Positions 27,636-36,788 of a DNA stretch of 64,000 bases are shown here, piece by piece. Position 1 is the stretch's first letter, and every line of letters begins with the position of its first letter. A program made the position numbers and the translations under genes. The notes under the pieces are model-generated. The model saw only the letters and a list, made by a program, of their open reading frames with translations, ran no database searches and had not been told where the DNA came from. Source of the stretch: Thiohalocapsa sp. PB-PSB1 (GTDB lineage: Bacteria; Pseudomonadota; Gammaproteobacteria; Chromatiales; Chromatiaceae); assembly GCA_016745215.1 (NCBI GenBank), contig CP050890.1, positions 5,580,001 to 5,644,000 on the forward strand, in the 5' to 3' direction.

Positions 27636-27974
27636 GGGTCGATCGTCGCTATATTCGTCTGCCCTATTGCCGGGAGCGCCTTTGCCGGCAGCACGCCAAG
27701 AGAGCCGCATTCGATGCTCCTCGGGTCAACAGCAGCGCCGTGCAATCGGCGCTGGCGGGCGTCGCGGGGGGAAGCGGAGCCGATGCAACCCAATGCGCTT
27801 GCCGGGCCGGTCTGCGCCAGCAGTTGGAATGATACCGTGCAATGTGGCGCAAATGAACCGGAGGCTCGAGTTGCGCCCAGCGATGCTTGTTCTGGGCAAT
27901 TGCTGGACAATCCATGGTGAATACACCTTACGATCGGCCACCGAAAGACGATTTTTCGAAGGAGATCAGGACCG
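27636..27974 (+). other. Divergent intergenic region of the Srf locus
   Basis: 339 bp between the divergent SrfA-like and vWA genes. It must hold both promoters, but no sigma-70, sigma-54 or operator sequence stands out. The AAGGAGATCAGGA just before 27975 serves as the vWA gene's ribosome site. Confidence 0.5.
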
Positions 27975-29948
27975 ATGACAAAGATGCGTACCGCGATCGC
28001 TTGCGTTGCCTTATTGCTGCTCGGCATCGCTGCCGGCCAGGCCGCGCAGCGGGCGCCGTTGTTGCAGGATGGCAAACAGACCCTGCATCGGCGCGTGCTA
28101 ACCCGTCCCGGGGCCGAATTGGTGGCGCAACCGGGCATGGCAGGGGGAACCCCGATCGACGCCTTTACCCGCTACTACGTCTATGCGCAGCGCGAGCAGT
28201 CCGCCAAGCAATGGCTGGAGGTCGGCGTGGACACAAAAGGCAAAACGCTGGGCTGGGTGGAAGCCGCGAGCACGGTGCCCTGGCGGCAGCAATTGGTGGT
28301 GGCCTTCACCAATCCCGGGGCCGAGCGCGAGCGCGCCCTGTTTTTCGATTCCTGGGACAGCCTCGAGGCCTTGATGGCCCGCGATGATCCGGCCTCCGAA
28401 CTCGAACCGCTGACCCAGCGCATTGCCAGCGGCGGCAACGACCCGCGGGTGCTTGCCATCGAGCCGGATCGGTATATCGATATCAACCAGAATTTCTATC
28501 TGCTGCCCATCCTGGACAGTCGGGAGTATTTTACCGACGCCGGACATCTGTTGCGCGGTTTGCAGGTGGCCTCGATTACCAAAACCGAAATGCCGGCAAC
28601 ACCAGTTCCGGCAACGCCATCGGCAGAGGCCGGCGAGGTGCGCAAATTGGCGCCGTTTCGCGCCGCGGTGGTGTTCGTGATCGATTCGACCATCTCCATG
28701 CAACGCTATATCGACGAGGCTCGGGAAGCCGTTCGAAAGGTGTACCAGGAGGTCGTTCGATCGGGGCTTTTGGATCGGGTTTCCTTCGGCCTGGTGGCCT
28801 TTCGCGCGCGCAGCGAGAATCCACAGCGCAATCGACAGCTGGAATACGTCGAGCAGGTGTTCGTGGATCCGTCCCAGGTCGCCTCTCCGGAGGAGTTTCT
28901 GGCCAAGGCCGCGGCCTTGAGCGAGGCGCGCACGACCACCGACCACTTCGACGAAGATCCCTATGCCGGCATCCAAGCGGCCCTGGAGCAGATTGCCTGG
29001 GAGCGATTTGGTGCCCGCTTTTTGGTCTTGATCACCGACGCCGGCGCGCTGGAAGGCGATGCTTCCACCACCGGTCTGGGCGCCGAGCAGGTGCGCTCGT
29101 TGGCCGCCGAAGAGCAGGTGAACCTGCTCGTACTGCATCTGAAGACGCCGCAGGGGGCAGACAATCACGCCAGCGCGGAGGTCAAATATCGCACCCTGGC
29201 GCAAAACCCGGCGATTCAGGATTCCACCTATATCCCGGTCAACACCGGTTCGGTGCCGGCTTATCGCAACGCGGTCAGAGCCCTGGCGGAAACCGTGACC
29301 CGAACCATCGAGCGCAGCGCGCGAGGCGAGCTCGGGCCGGCGCCGAGCGCCAGCGATGCCGGGGCTGACCCGGCCGCGCGCGTGCGCGAGCTGGTGGAGC
29401 GCCTTGGCTATGCCATGCAGCTCGTCTACCTCGGGCGCATGGAGCGCACCGCGGCGCCCCAGGTCTTCGAGGCCTGGATCAGCGATCGGGATCTGGCGCA
29501 ACCCACGGTGCGCGCCGTGGATGCCAGGGTGTTGCTGACCAAGGACCAGCTGAGCACCCTGCATGGCATCCTGAAGCAGGTGCTGGACGCGGCCGAGGCC
29601 GGATTGCTCCAGCCGGACGCTTTTTTCGACAACCTGCGTTCCCTGGCCACGCGCTACACCAGAGATCCGAACCTGGCCGAGCGGGCGGATGCCCGCTCCC
29701 TGGCCGATCTGGGACTGTTGGAAGAGTATCTGCAAGGGCTGCCCTATCAGAGCGAGGTCATGCGCGTCGACCTCGACACCTGGTCGCGTTGGGGCGTGCA
29801 AAAGCAGCAGGCATTCATCGCACGCATCAAATCCAAACTGCAATTGTATGAACTCTACAATGCCGATGCCGACCGCTGGGTCAGTCTCGCGGCCGGCAGC
29901 CCGGTGGGCGAGCAGGTTTATCCGGTGCCGCTGCGGGATCTGCCCTGA
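27975..29948 (+). CDS. Secreted von Willebrand factor A domain protein
   Basis: A 657-residue exported protein. A Sec signal peptide (AIACVALLLLGIAAGQAAQ) is followed by an SH3-like N-terminal region (about 40-110). A vWA domain lies at about 225-440. Its metal-ion-dependent adhesion site is recognisable but variant: VIDSTISM gives D-x-T-x-S instead of D-x-S-x-S, with a later LITDAG Asp. The C-terminal about 200 residues are helical. ATG 27975 has AGGAG upstream. It is the first gene of the rightward run and is followed 16 bp later by the ABC ATPase. vWA proteins of this kind scaffold complexes or bind partners in a metal-dependent way. A role in the periplasm next to an ABC/FtsX-type transporter is inferred. 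Confidence 0.88.
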   Translation: MTKMRTAIACVALLLLGIAAGQAAQRAPLLQDGKQTLHRRVLTRPGAELVAQPGMAGGTPIDAFTRYYVYAQREQSAKQWLEVGVDTKGKTLGWVEAASTVPWRQQLVVAFTNPGAERERALFFDSWDSLEALMARDDPASELEPLTQRIASGGNDPRVLAIEPDRYIDINQNFYLLPILDSREYFTDAGHLLRGLQVASITKTEMPATPVPATPSAEAGEVRKLAPFRAAVVFVIDSTISMQRYIDEAREAVRKVYQEVVRSGLLDRVSFGLVAFRARSENPQRNRQLEYVEQVFVDPSQVASPEEFLAKAAALSEARTTTDHFDEDPYAGIQAALEQIAWERFGARFLVLITDAGALEGDASTTGLGAEQVRSLAAEEQVNLLVLHLKTPQGADNHASAEVKYRTLAQNPAIQDSTYIPVNTGSVPAYRNAVRALAETVTRTIERSARGELGPAPSASDAGADPAARVRELVERLGYAMQLVYLGRMERTAAPQVFEAWISDRDLAQPTVRAVDARVLLTKDQLSTLHGILKQVLDAAEAGLLQPDAFFDNLRSLATRYTRDPNLAERADARSLADLGLLEEYLQGLPYQSEVMRVDLDTWSRWGVQKQQAFIARIKSKLQLYELYNADADRWVSLAAGSPVGEQVYPVPLRDLP

Positions 29949-29964
29949 TCGCGCCGGTGCCCAT

Positions 29965-30774
29965 GTGATCGGGGAATCCTCAGCGCCAGCCGTTACCGAT
30001 GCGGTACAGGGCGACCCGGATCGGCGCCGACCGGTCCCAGGTCCGCTGTTGCTGGATATCGCCGGACTGCAATGCCGACGTGGCAGCGGAGCGCGCGCCT
30101 ACCGCGTGGATCTGCCGCGCCTGCGCCTGGGCGCTGGCGAGGTGTTGGCGCTGACCGGACCCAGCGGCAGCGGTAAAAGCACCCTGTTGGAGGTGCTTGG
30201 GCTGGCCGCGCCGCCAGCTCCCGGAGCTCGCTTTCTCTGGTGTCTGCAACAGGATGCCATCGACCTCGCCGCGCTCTGGCAGCACAAGGCCGAGGGCCGC
30301 CTGGCCGGCCTAAGAGCCAGACACATAGGCTTTGTCATGCAGACCGATGGATTATTGCCGTTTTTGCGCGTTCGCGAGAATCTGACCATCAATCGCCGCC
30401 TGTTACGGATGCCGCGGCAGGATGATCATCTGGCGCGCATTCTGGAATGCCTGGAAATCGGCCCGTTGTTGCAAGCCTACCCGGCGGCATTGTCGGTGGG
30501 ACAACGCCAGCGGGTCTCCATCGGCCGCGCATTGGCTCATCGACCGGCATTATTGCTTGCCGACGAGCCTACCTCCGCCCTGGACCCGCGCCTGGCCGAG
30601 CGGGTATTGTCCTTGTTGCTCGATCTAGCCCGGCATGCCGGAACCGCCGTTGTGCTCGCAACCCACGAGCACGAGCGCGTGCGCAGCCTGGGCCTGCGCC
30701 GACTGGTGGCGGGGATCGGGCCGCACGCCCAGGGCGAGGGTGCCAGCGCCTGTTTCCTGGAGCCGAGTGCATGA
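29965..30774 (+). CDS. ABC transporter ATP-binding protein (LolD/MacB-type)
   Basis: A 269-residue ATPase with every core motif: Walker A TGPSGSGKST (K71), Q-loop VMQTDG, signature LSVGQRQR (canonical LSGGQ), Walker B LLLADEPTSALDP and H-loop ATHEHER. Sequence and context place it with the LolD/MacB/FtsE group that powers FtsX-type permeases by mechanotransmission. The likely start is GTG 29965; the preceding vWA gene ends 16 bp upstream. Its stop overlaps the permease start as ATGA, showing translational coupling. It probably drives release or assembly of an envelope component and not solute uptake, but the substrate is unknown. Confidence 0.92.
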   Translation: MIGESSAPAVTDAVQGDPDRRRPVPGPLLLDIAGLQCRRGSGARAYRVDLPRLRLGAGEVLALTGPSGSGKSTLLEVLGLAAPPAPGARFLWCLQQDAIDLAALWQHKAEGRLAGLRARHIGFVMQTDGLLPFLRVRENLTINRRLLRMPRQDDHLARILECLEIGPLLQAYPAALSVGQRQRVSIGRALAHRPALLLADEPTSALDPRLAERVLSLLLDLARHAGTAVVLATHEHERVRSLGLRRLVAGIGPHAQGEGASACFLEPSA

Positions 30775-32036
30775 TGTCGCCCAATGTTCATGCCGATTCT
30801 GATTCCAGAGTCCGCGCCGAATTGTCCGAGACCTGGCAGCTTGCCTGGCGCGATCTGCTGCACGATCGTCGCAGTGCGCTGGTGTTCATCTTGACGGTGG
30901 CGGCGATCGCCGCGCCCCTGTTGCTGTTGCTGGGGCTGAAAAACGGTTTTGTCGATCATCTGCGGGAAACCCTGCTGCGCGACCCGCGCAATCTGGAGAT
31001 CGTGGTGTTCGGCAGCGCGCGCCTGTCGCGGCCCTGGCTGGACGCATTGAGGGCGCGCCAGGATACCCTGTTCGTGGTGCCCAAGACGCGCACCATCAAC
31101 GCCAGCGTCGACCTGCTCGACAGCCGCCGCCGCTTGCATACCGCGGTGGAGGTCTTGCCCAGCGGCAGCGGCGACCCCTTGTTGCCGCCCGGGCTGGATG
31201 CGCCGCGCAATCCGCAGCAGGTGCTGGTCAGCTCGATCCTGGGCGAGCGCCTGGGGCTGGACATGCCGGGCTCCGACCGCCAGGTGGTGGCCGTGATCAA
31301 GCGTCGGCTGAACGGCCGTGCGCAGCATGCGCGGGTGCCGTTGCAGGTGCTCGGCGTCGTGCCGGAGCGGTATTTCGCCCGCCCCGCGCTCTTTGCGCAT
31401 CCGGCATTGCTGATCGCGGCCGAGGATTACCGCGATGGGCTCAGGGATTTGGGCGAGGATCAGCCGCCGCGGGTGCAAGATGCCGCGCGGCGCGACACCT
31501 TCGCCAACGCGCGCCTGTATGCCCGCGACCTGGAGTCGGTGGCCGGATTGGCAGCCGATCTGCGCGCCCAGGGCATCGAGGTGCGCACCCAGGCCGAGCG
31601 CATTGCGTCGGTCCAGGCACTCGACCGCACCCTGTCGCTGGTGTTTCGGATGCTCGCCGGCATCGGCATGACCGGCTGCACCCTGGCCTTGGGCGGGGCG
31701 CTCTGGATCAATACGGAGCGCAAGCGACGCGCCCTGGCGATGTTGCGCCTGTTCGGCCTGCGTCGGCGAGCGGTTGCGGCAATGCCCGTGATCCAGGCCA
31801 TGCTGATCTCCGCTGGTGGTCTGCTGGTGGCGCTTGTACTGTTCGCCATCGGCGCATCCGTTTTCAGTCACCTGTTACGGGATCAGCTCGGCGCTGCCGG
31901 CGTTGCCAGCCATTTGGGACTGGAGCAGCTGTTCGCCGCCGTCGTTGCGACATTGCTGGTCGCGGCCATCGCATCCGGTGCGGCCGCCTGGCATGCGTCA
32001 CGGGTGGCGCCAGCGGAGGCGTTGCGTGATCAATAG
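30771..32036 (+). CDS. FtsX/MacB-type ABC permease
   Basis: A 421-residue inner-membrane permease. One N-terminal helix (LVFILTVAAIAAPLLLLLG), a periplasmic domain of about 220 residues and three C-terminal helices give the four-helix FtsX/LolC/MacB topology. The start codon overlaps the ATPase stop by 4 bp. The downstream gene begins inside its last codons, so ATPase, permease and sulfatase-modifier-like protein are made as a coupled set. The C-terminal ASRVAPAEALRDQ matches the usual end of such permeases (P-x-EALR). Type VII ABC systems of this kind extract lipoproteins or drive periplasmic machines. Confidence 0.92.
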   Translation: MMSPNVHADSDSRVRAELSETWQLAWRDLLHDRRSALVFILTVAAIAAPLLLLLGLKNGFVDHLRETLLRDPRNLEIVVFGSARLSRPWLDALRARQDTLFVVPKTRTINASVDLLDSRRRLHTAVEVLPSGSGDPLLPPGLDAPRNPQQVLVSSILGERLGLDMPGSDRQVVAVIKRRLNGRAQHARVPLQVLGVVPERYFARPALFAHPALLIAAEDYRDGLRDLGEDQPPRVQDAARRDTFANARLYARDLESVAGLAADLRAQGIEVRTQAERIASVQALDRTLSLVFRMLAGIGMTGCTLALGGALWINTERKRRALAMLRLFGLRRRAVAAMPVIQAMLISAGGLLVALVLFAIGASVFSHLLRDQLGAAGVASHLGLEQLFAAVVATLLVAAIASGAAAWHASRVAPAEALRDQ

Positions 32037-33948
32037 CCGGAATCCCATACCCGCTCTGCGCAGGTCCGCGGGATTCTGCCGACGGCTTGCGTCGGCATGC
32101 TTGCTGGCCGCCCTGTGTGCGCTGGCGATGGCGCTGCCGGCCGACGAGCAGCCGCCAATGCCGGCTGATCGACCGGCTGATGGCCCGGCTGATAACCGGG
32201 CCGATCGATTGGCCGGTAAACCGACTGGCAACGCGGCGAGCGCCGTGGACTGGCCGGCAACGCTGTACAACCCGCGTCCGGCCGACGGCGATTTTCTGCT
32301 GCCCATGCCCTGCGGCGGGGCCATGACCCTGCGCGTGGTCGGTATCGAGGGCGACGGCAGCGGCTTCGGTCCGCTGCGCGACCGCCTGGTCGAACTCGGC
32401 AGCGATGAGCAGGACATGGGCTTTGCGGAGTATCGGCGCATGGAGCCCATTGCCGGCAGCTTCGATGCCGACAGCCTGGGCATCGATGCCGGCGCCAACA
32501 GCCTGCTGATGGGAAAATACGAGGTCAATCAGCTGCAGCTGGATGCGGTGAATGCCGCGGCCCTGGACGCGCCCTGCCCCAAGGTATCAGCCCGCGGACG
32601 CATGCCCGCCGGCGGCATCGGCTGGCATGCCGCGCTGGCATTCACGCATAATTGGTCGCTTTGGCTGCGCAAGCATGCCGATGCCATCGGCGACTGCGCC
32701 GACGGCGAACAGCCCTGCCTGCCGCGGGTGGACGGCGAGCCCGCCTTTGTGCGCCTGCCCACCGATGCGGAATGGGAATATGTCGCCCGCGGCGGCGATG
32801 CGGTCAGTCCTGCGGAATTCCGCGAGTCGCACTTTCCGATGCCCGAGGGCATGGCGCATTTCGTCTGGTTCGCCGACAGCGCCGATGGGCGGATCAGACC
32901 CATTGGCGTGCTCGACCCGAACCCGGCCGGGGTGCATGACATCCTCGGCAACCTGGAGGAGATCGTGCTCGATCCGTTTCGATTGCGCCGGCTCGACCGC
33001 CCCCAGGGACTGGTCGGCGGCTATGTGGTGCGCGGCGGCAGCCTGCATTCCGGGCGCGATGAGATCCGCTCCGCATTACGCCGGGAGGTTCCCCTTTACG
33101 ACCATCGCGGTGCCGTGGCCACCGCCGATACCGGGCTGCGCGTGCTGCTGTCGACGCCGATCCTGACCAGCGCCGAGCGCCTGGCCGCGGTGCGCCAGGC
33201 CTGGTCTCGGCTCGGCAGCGATGCGAGCCGCGGCGATCCTGGCGACCAGGAGCGGGCATCCATTCGGCAACCGGCGTCGGCAGACCCGCCGCCGAATATG
33301 GCATCGCCATCGCAGCCGATACCGGTGCAGGATACGGCTGCCGAGGGTAGCCTTGGCGAGTCGAGGCCGAGGTTGAGCGAAACCCCTTTCGCAAACCCGA
33401 TGACCGAGCTGGACCATCTGGCCCGGGTCAGCGCCGATCCAACCCTGGCCCTGCGTCTGGAGCGCCTGCGGGAGGTGATCCGCAGCAACGCCGAGCGCTT
33501 GCACGAACAGCGCGGTCGCGCCGCCCGTGAGGCCCTGCGTTTTGGTGGCCTGCTGTGCCAACGCCTGGCCACCGAGGACCATAATCTGGGCCTGCGCGAG
33601 CAGCAGCTGCACTTGTGCTTCCAGGGCAGCGGGCGCGATCATCCGCGCTGCATGGCCAAGAATCGCGCGCTGGACGACGACCGCAAGGCAATGGACAATA
33701 ACAATGCACTCTATGCAGATACCGTCATCCGCACCGCGCGCACCTATCCGGACGATCTGGCCGTGCTGGAGTCCGCGTTCGACGCCCTTGCGGGCGAGCG
33801 GATTGCAGTCGGCGCCGACCAGCGGCTGCTTGCATACAACAGGCTGTTCCTGCAGCAAGTCAGCGCCTACGTCGGCAATGGTCGCGTGCGTCGGAGCCGA
33901 TGGCGTGATGCCTGCGCCGCGCTGGGTCAGGAATTACTGAACGATTGA
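32026..33948 (+). CDS. Formylglycine-generating-enzyme-like (SUMF1) periplasmic protein
   Basis: A 640-residue exported protein. GTG 32026 with GGAGG upstream overlaps the permease gene by 11 bp. A signal peptide (ASACLLAALCALAMALPADE) is followed by a low-complexity A/D/P/R stretch and then a FGE-sulfatase fold (about 90-390): MGKYEVNQLQ, LPTDAEWEYVARGG, GVHDILGNLEEIVLDPF, VVRGGSLHSGRDEIRSALRR. The C-terminal about 230 residues are helical and poorly conserved. Family knowledge: many bacterial FGE-like domains are not sulfatase activators but binding or scaffold modules. No sulfatase gene is present here, so a structural role is more likely. Confidence 0.87.
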   Translation: MINSRNPIPALRRSAGFCRRLASACLLAALCALAMALPADEQPPMPADRPADGPADNRADRLAGKPTGNAASAVDWPATLYNPRPADGDFLLPMPCGGAMTLRVVGIEGDGSGFGPLRDRLVELGSDEQDMGFAEYRRMEPIAGSFDADSLGIDAGANSLLMGKYEVNQLQLDAVNAAALDAPCPKVSARGRMPAGGIGWHAALAFTHNWSLWLRKHADAIGDCADGEQPCLPRVDGEPAFVRLPTDAEWEYVARGGDAVSPAEFRESHFPMPEGMAHFVWFADSADGRIRPIGVLDPNPAGVHDILGNLEEIVLDPFRLRRLDRPQGLVGGYVVRGGSLHSGRDEIRSALRREVPLYDHRGAVATADTGLRVLLSTPILTSAERLAAVRQAWSRLGSDASRGDPGDQERASIRQPASADPPPNMASPSQPIPVQDTAAEGSLGESRPRLSETPFANPMTELDHLARVSADPTLALRLERLREVIRSNAERLHEQRGRAAREALRFGGLLCQRLATEDHNLGLREQQLHLCFQGSGRDHPRCMAKNRALDDDRKAMDNNNALYADTVIRTARTYPDDLAVLESAFDALAGERIAVGADQRLLAYNRLFLQQVSAYVGNGRVRRSRWRDACAALGQELLND

Positions 33949-34007
33949 GCCTGAGACTGCCGCGCAGGAGCGGCGTTCTGTCATCGACGAAAGTGAAGGA
34001 TGAGGAT

Positions 34008-34778
34008 ATGAAGCGAACCATGGCAACAACCGATTACCCCTGCACCCTGCTGCGCGGGTTCCTGCTGGGCGCCCTGCTGAGCGGCCTCGGCGGCTGCACC
34101 AGCACATTGCCTAAGGCCCCGACCGCTGCGGCCTCCGGCAACAATGGCGCTGTCTACGCCTCGGCCTATACGCCGGCCGAGCAGCAGCTGCGCAAGGAAT
34201 CCAACCAGTTTGCCAAGACCTCGCTTCAGGGCTGCCTGGCGGGTGCCGCCGCGGGCGCGCTGGTCGGACTCCTGGCCAGCCGCGACCGCAACAAGGGCTT
34301 GCTGATCGGCGCCGCTGGCGGTTGTGCCGCCGGCTTTGCCACCAACGCCTATGTACAACAAAAGCGCGGTCAGTATCGCAACAACGAGGCGCGCGTTAAC
34401 GCCATGATTGCCGATGTGCGAGCCGATAACCAAAAACTTGCCGGGATGATCTCCACCACGCGCCAGGTGATCGCCGATGATCGGCAGCGGATTGCGAAAA
34501 TCAACGCGGGCATCCGCAACCGCGAGCTGTCCGCGTCGCAGGCGCGCGTCGAATTGGCGCGGGTCAAAGAAAACCGCCGACTGTTGGGCAACAGCATCGA
34601 GCAAGCCGAAAAGAAGTACGAGGATTGGAACCAGATCGCGGCGATGGAGCGTCAGACCGGCGCAAACACCGCGCGGCTCGACAGCGAGATCCAGCAACTG
34701 AAACAGAAAGTGGTGGCGCTGGAGAAAGAGGCCGAGCTGATCGATCGAGAAATCGCCGCGGTTTCGGCACCGGCATGA
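34008..34778 (+). CDS. Glycine-zipper lipoprotein with coiled coil
   Basis: A 256-residue lipoprotein. The signal peptide ends in the lipobox LGGC, so the mature protein starts at that cysteine and is lipid-anchored. A glycine-zipper region (LAGAAAGALVGLLASRDRNK, then LIGAAGGCAAG) could insert in or associate with a membrane. The second half is a long coiled coil (about 120-250) rich in K/E/Q heptads. ATG 34008 has AAGGATGAGG upstream. It precedes a second coiled-coil lipoprotein by 10 bp. With the ABC/FtsX pair upstream, a role as an envelope component moved or anchored by that transporter is a reasonable inference. Confidence 0.85.
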   Translation: MKRTMATTDYPCTLLRGFLLGALLSGLGGCTSTLPKAPTAAASGNNGAVYASAYTPAEQQLRKESNQFAKTSLQGCLAGAAAGALVGLLASRDRNKGLLIGAAGGCAAGFATNAYVQQKRGQYRNNEARVNAMIADVRADNQKLAGMISTTRQVIADDRQRIAKINAGIRNRELSASQARVELARVKENRRLLGNSIEQAEKKYEDWNQIAAMERQTGANTARLDSEIQQLKQKVVALEKEAELIDREIAAVSAPA

Positions 34779-34788
34779 TGGAGTACCT

Positions 34789-35277
34789 ATGATGAAGCGA
34801 TTCCCAAGCCTTTGGCTGCTGCCCGCGGCGCTGTTACCAGTGCTGAGTGCAACCGGTTGTGCCACGACCCCCGGCACCTGCGATCCGACCCGGGCGGATT
34901 TTTTCAATAATACCCGTTGTCTCGCATCCGGCTCCTACCGGCAGCGTCAACGCGATCTCGAATCCGAATTGGCCGCCGAGCGCAGCCGCAACGATGCTTT
35001 TCAGGCGCTGCTCGCTGACCTGAAGCTCGAGCAGGACGCGGTGCGCTCGGATCTGCGCACACGCCAAGCCGCCCAAGCTCGTGCCGAGGCCAACTGGCGA
35101 CGAATCAAACAAAGCCTGGCCGCGGAGCGAGCCAAAAACCAGGCGCTGAATACGCGCATCGGGCAGATCGACCGGGACTTGGCGCGCGCCGAGGCTAGCA
35201 AGCGCGGCGAACGCGATGCCCTGGTCAACAAGGTTCGGCTGCTGGAGCAGGAGCTGGACGCGGGTATTTATGATTGA
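34789..35277 (+). CDS. Small coiled-coil lipoprotein
   Basis: A 162-residue lipoprotein. The signal peptide (LLPAALLPVLSATGC) ends at a lipobox Cys, followed by a short Cys-containing segment (GTCDPTRADFFNN) and one long coiled coil up to the C-terminus. It starts 10 bp after the glycine-zipper lipoprotein gene. Its stop overlaps the possible ATG (35270) of the Rpn gene, although that gene looks inserted. No named family is recognised. Confidence 0.82.
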   Translation: MMKRFPSLWLLPAALLPVLSATGCATTPGTCDPTRADFFNNTRCLASGSYRQRQRDLESELAAERSRNDAFQALLADLKLEQDAVRSDLRTRQAAQARAEANWRRIKQSLAAERAKNQALNTRIGQIDRDLARAEASKRGERDALVNKVRLLEQELDAGIYD

Positions 35278-35281
35278 GCCC

Positions 35282-36238
35282 ATGTCCGACGATTACGACA
35301 GTCCTTGGAAAGACATCCTGGAAGCCTATTTCCCGGATTTCATGACCCTGTTCTTTCCCGCCGCGGCCACCGAGATCGACTTTATCCGCGGCGTCGAGGC
35401 GCTCGACAAAGAGCTGGCTCAGGTGGTGCAGGATGCCAAGCTGGGACGTCGGCTGGCCGACAAATTGCTCAGGATTTGGCTCAACGACGGTGCCGAGACC
35501 TGGCTGCTGGTGCATATCGAAGTCCAAGGTCAGCGCGAGGCCGATTTTCCGGAGCGCATGTTCGTCTACAGCTATCGGATCTACGATCGCTACCGCCGCA
35601 CCGTGGTCAGCCTTGCGGTGCTTGCCGACGAGACCCCTGGCTGGCGACCGCGGCGCTTTCAGGTCGGGCGCTGGGGCAGCCGCATCGGCATCCGTTTCCC
35701 GAGCGCCAAGCTGTTGGACTGGGCCGGCCGCGAGGCGGAGCTGCAGGCGAGCGGGAATATCTTCGCCACCGTGGTCCTTGCGCACTTGGCAACAAGGGCG
35801 ACCCGTCATGATGCGCGGGCGCGCTTCAATCAAAAGCTCCAGCTCACCCGTCGGCTCTACCAGCGCAATCTGCCGCGGCAGACCATCATCGATCTGTACC
35901 GATTTCTCGATTGGCTGATGCGCCTGCCCGAGGATCTGGAATTGCAATACACCAACGCGATCCATCAAATCGAGGAGCAACTAAAGATGCCTTATTTGAG
36001 CTATGTCGAGCGGCGTGGCGAGCGGCGTGGTGAACGACGCGGCGAGCGGCGCGGCGAGCGGCGCGGCGTTTACCGCGTGGTTCGTGGTCTGCTGGAGAGG
36101 CGCTTTGCTCCACTGCCGACGGAGGTGGTGGAGCGACTCGAGCAAGCCGATCTGGATCAGCTGTTGGCCTGGAGCGAGCGGGTTGTCGAGGCGCCATCCC
36201 TCGACGCTGTTTTCAGCGAGCACGAGCAAGCTTCCTAG
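35282..36238 (+). CDS. Rpn-family PD-(D/E)XK nuclease-like protein with DUF4351 tail
   Basis: A 318-residue protein of the Rpn/transposase-like group, whose enterobacterial members (RpnA-E) have DNA-cleaving activity and promote RecA-independent recombination. The nuclease core is visible as FFPAAATEIDF, LLVHIEVQGQREADF and YRIYDRYRR. The C-terminus is a DUF4351 module (LLERRFAPLPTEVVERLEQA). A run of four to five RRGE repeats, encoded by a 12-bp tandem array at about 36009-36066, links the two. ATG 35282 is chosen; ATG 35270 overlaps the upstream stop. The gene sits within an otherwise coherent Srf operon, and its 3' half is duplicated at 36358-36788, so it looks like an insertion. Confidence 0.85.
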   Translation: MSDDYDSPWKDILEAYFPDFMTLFFPAAATEIDFIRGVEALDKELAQVVQDAKLGRRLADKLLRIWLNDGAETWLLVHIEVQGQREADFPERMFVYSYRIYDRYRRTVVSLAVLADETPGWRPRRFQVGRWGSRIGIRFPSAKLLDWAGREAELQASGNIFATVVLAHLATRATRHDARARFNQKLQLTRRLYQRNLPRQTIIDLYRFLDWLMRLPEDLELQYTNAIHQIEEQLKMPYLSYVERRGERRGERRGERRGERRGVYRVVRGLLERRFAPLPTEVVERLEQADLDQLLAWSERVVEAPSLDAVFSEHEQAS

Positions 36239-36283
36239 GTCGGCCTTTTGCAGCTGAATCAAGAGAGTCCACCATGCCGACAT
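35866..36283 (+). repeat. Direct repeat of Rpn 3' region, copy 1
   Basis: Runs from the codons for NLPRQTIID in the Rpn gene to the ATGCCGACAT start context. It recurs at 36358-36788 with about 95% identity, including the intergenic CCTAGGTCGGCCTTTTG. The copies differ mainly in the number of 12-bp RRGE-coding units. Confidence 0.9.
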
Positions 36284-36742
36284 TTGCCGGGCACCACCGC
36301 GTCCTTGCTCGCCATGCCGGTTCCGACGCAGCACGCTACTCTGGTGGATTGGTACCGCAATCTGCCGCGGCAGACCATCATCGATCCGTACCGATTTCTC
36401 GATTGGCTGATGCGCCTGCCCGAGGATCTGGAATTGCAATACACCAACGCGATCCATCAAATCGAGGAGCAACTAAAGATGCCTTATTTGAGCTATGTCG
36501 AGCGGCGCGGTGAGCGACGCGGTGAACGACGCGGTGAACGGCGCGGTGAACGGCGCGGCGAGCGGCGCGGCGTTTACCGCGTAATTCGTCGTCTGCTAGA
36601 GAGGCGCTTTGCTCCACTGCCGACGGACGTGGTGGAGCGACTCGAGCAAGCCGATCTGGACCAGCTGTTGGCCTGGAGCGAACGGGTTGTCGAGGCGCCA
36701 TCCCTTGACGCTGTCTTCAATGAACATGAGCAAGCCTCCTAG
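36274..36742 (+). pseudogene. Chimeric SrfA-like/Rpn fragment
   Basis: A by-product of local duplication. ATG 36274 copies the start context of the SrfA-like gene at 36778. About 70 bp corresponding to its codons near residues 40-62 (TTASLLAMPVP, LVDWY) follow, then join in frame to the Rpn C-terminal half (NLPRQTIID through LDAVFNEHEQAS). The copied ATG is out of frame with this fusion; translation would have to begin at ATG 36314 or TTG 36248. The RRGE array has one more unit than in the parent gene. A functional product is unlikely, though the DUF4351 module is intact. Confidence 0.8.
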
Positions 36743-36788
36743 GTCGGCCTTTTGCGACTGAATCAAGAGAGTCCACCATGCCGACATC
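36358..36788 (+). repeat. Direct repeat of Rpn 3' region, copy 2
   Basis: Second copy of 35866-36283, offset by about 492-504 bp. The extra length is in the 12-bp array (about 36501-36573). It places a second CACCATGCCGACAT start context directly before the real SrfA-like vWA gene. Confidence 0.9.

Noticed and set aside
28098..29843. Minus-strand frame of about 580 codons opposite the vWA gene
   Set aside because: No domain, no start signal; composition is that of an antisense shadow of the plus-strand gene.
29356..29964. Earlier start for the ABC ATPase gene (at 29689)
   Set aside because: It would run deep into the vWA gene in another frame without a ribosome site; the GTG at 29965 fits the family length and operon spacing.
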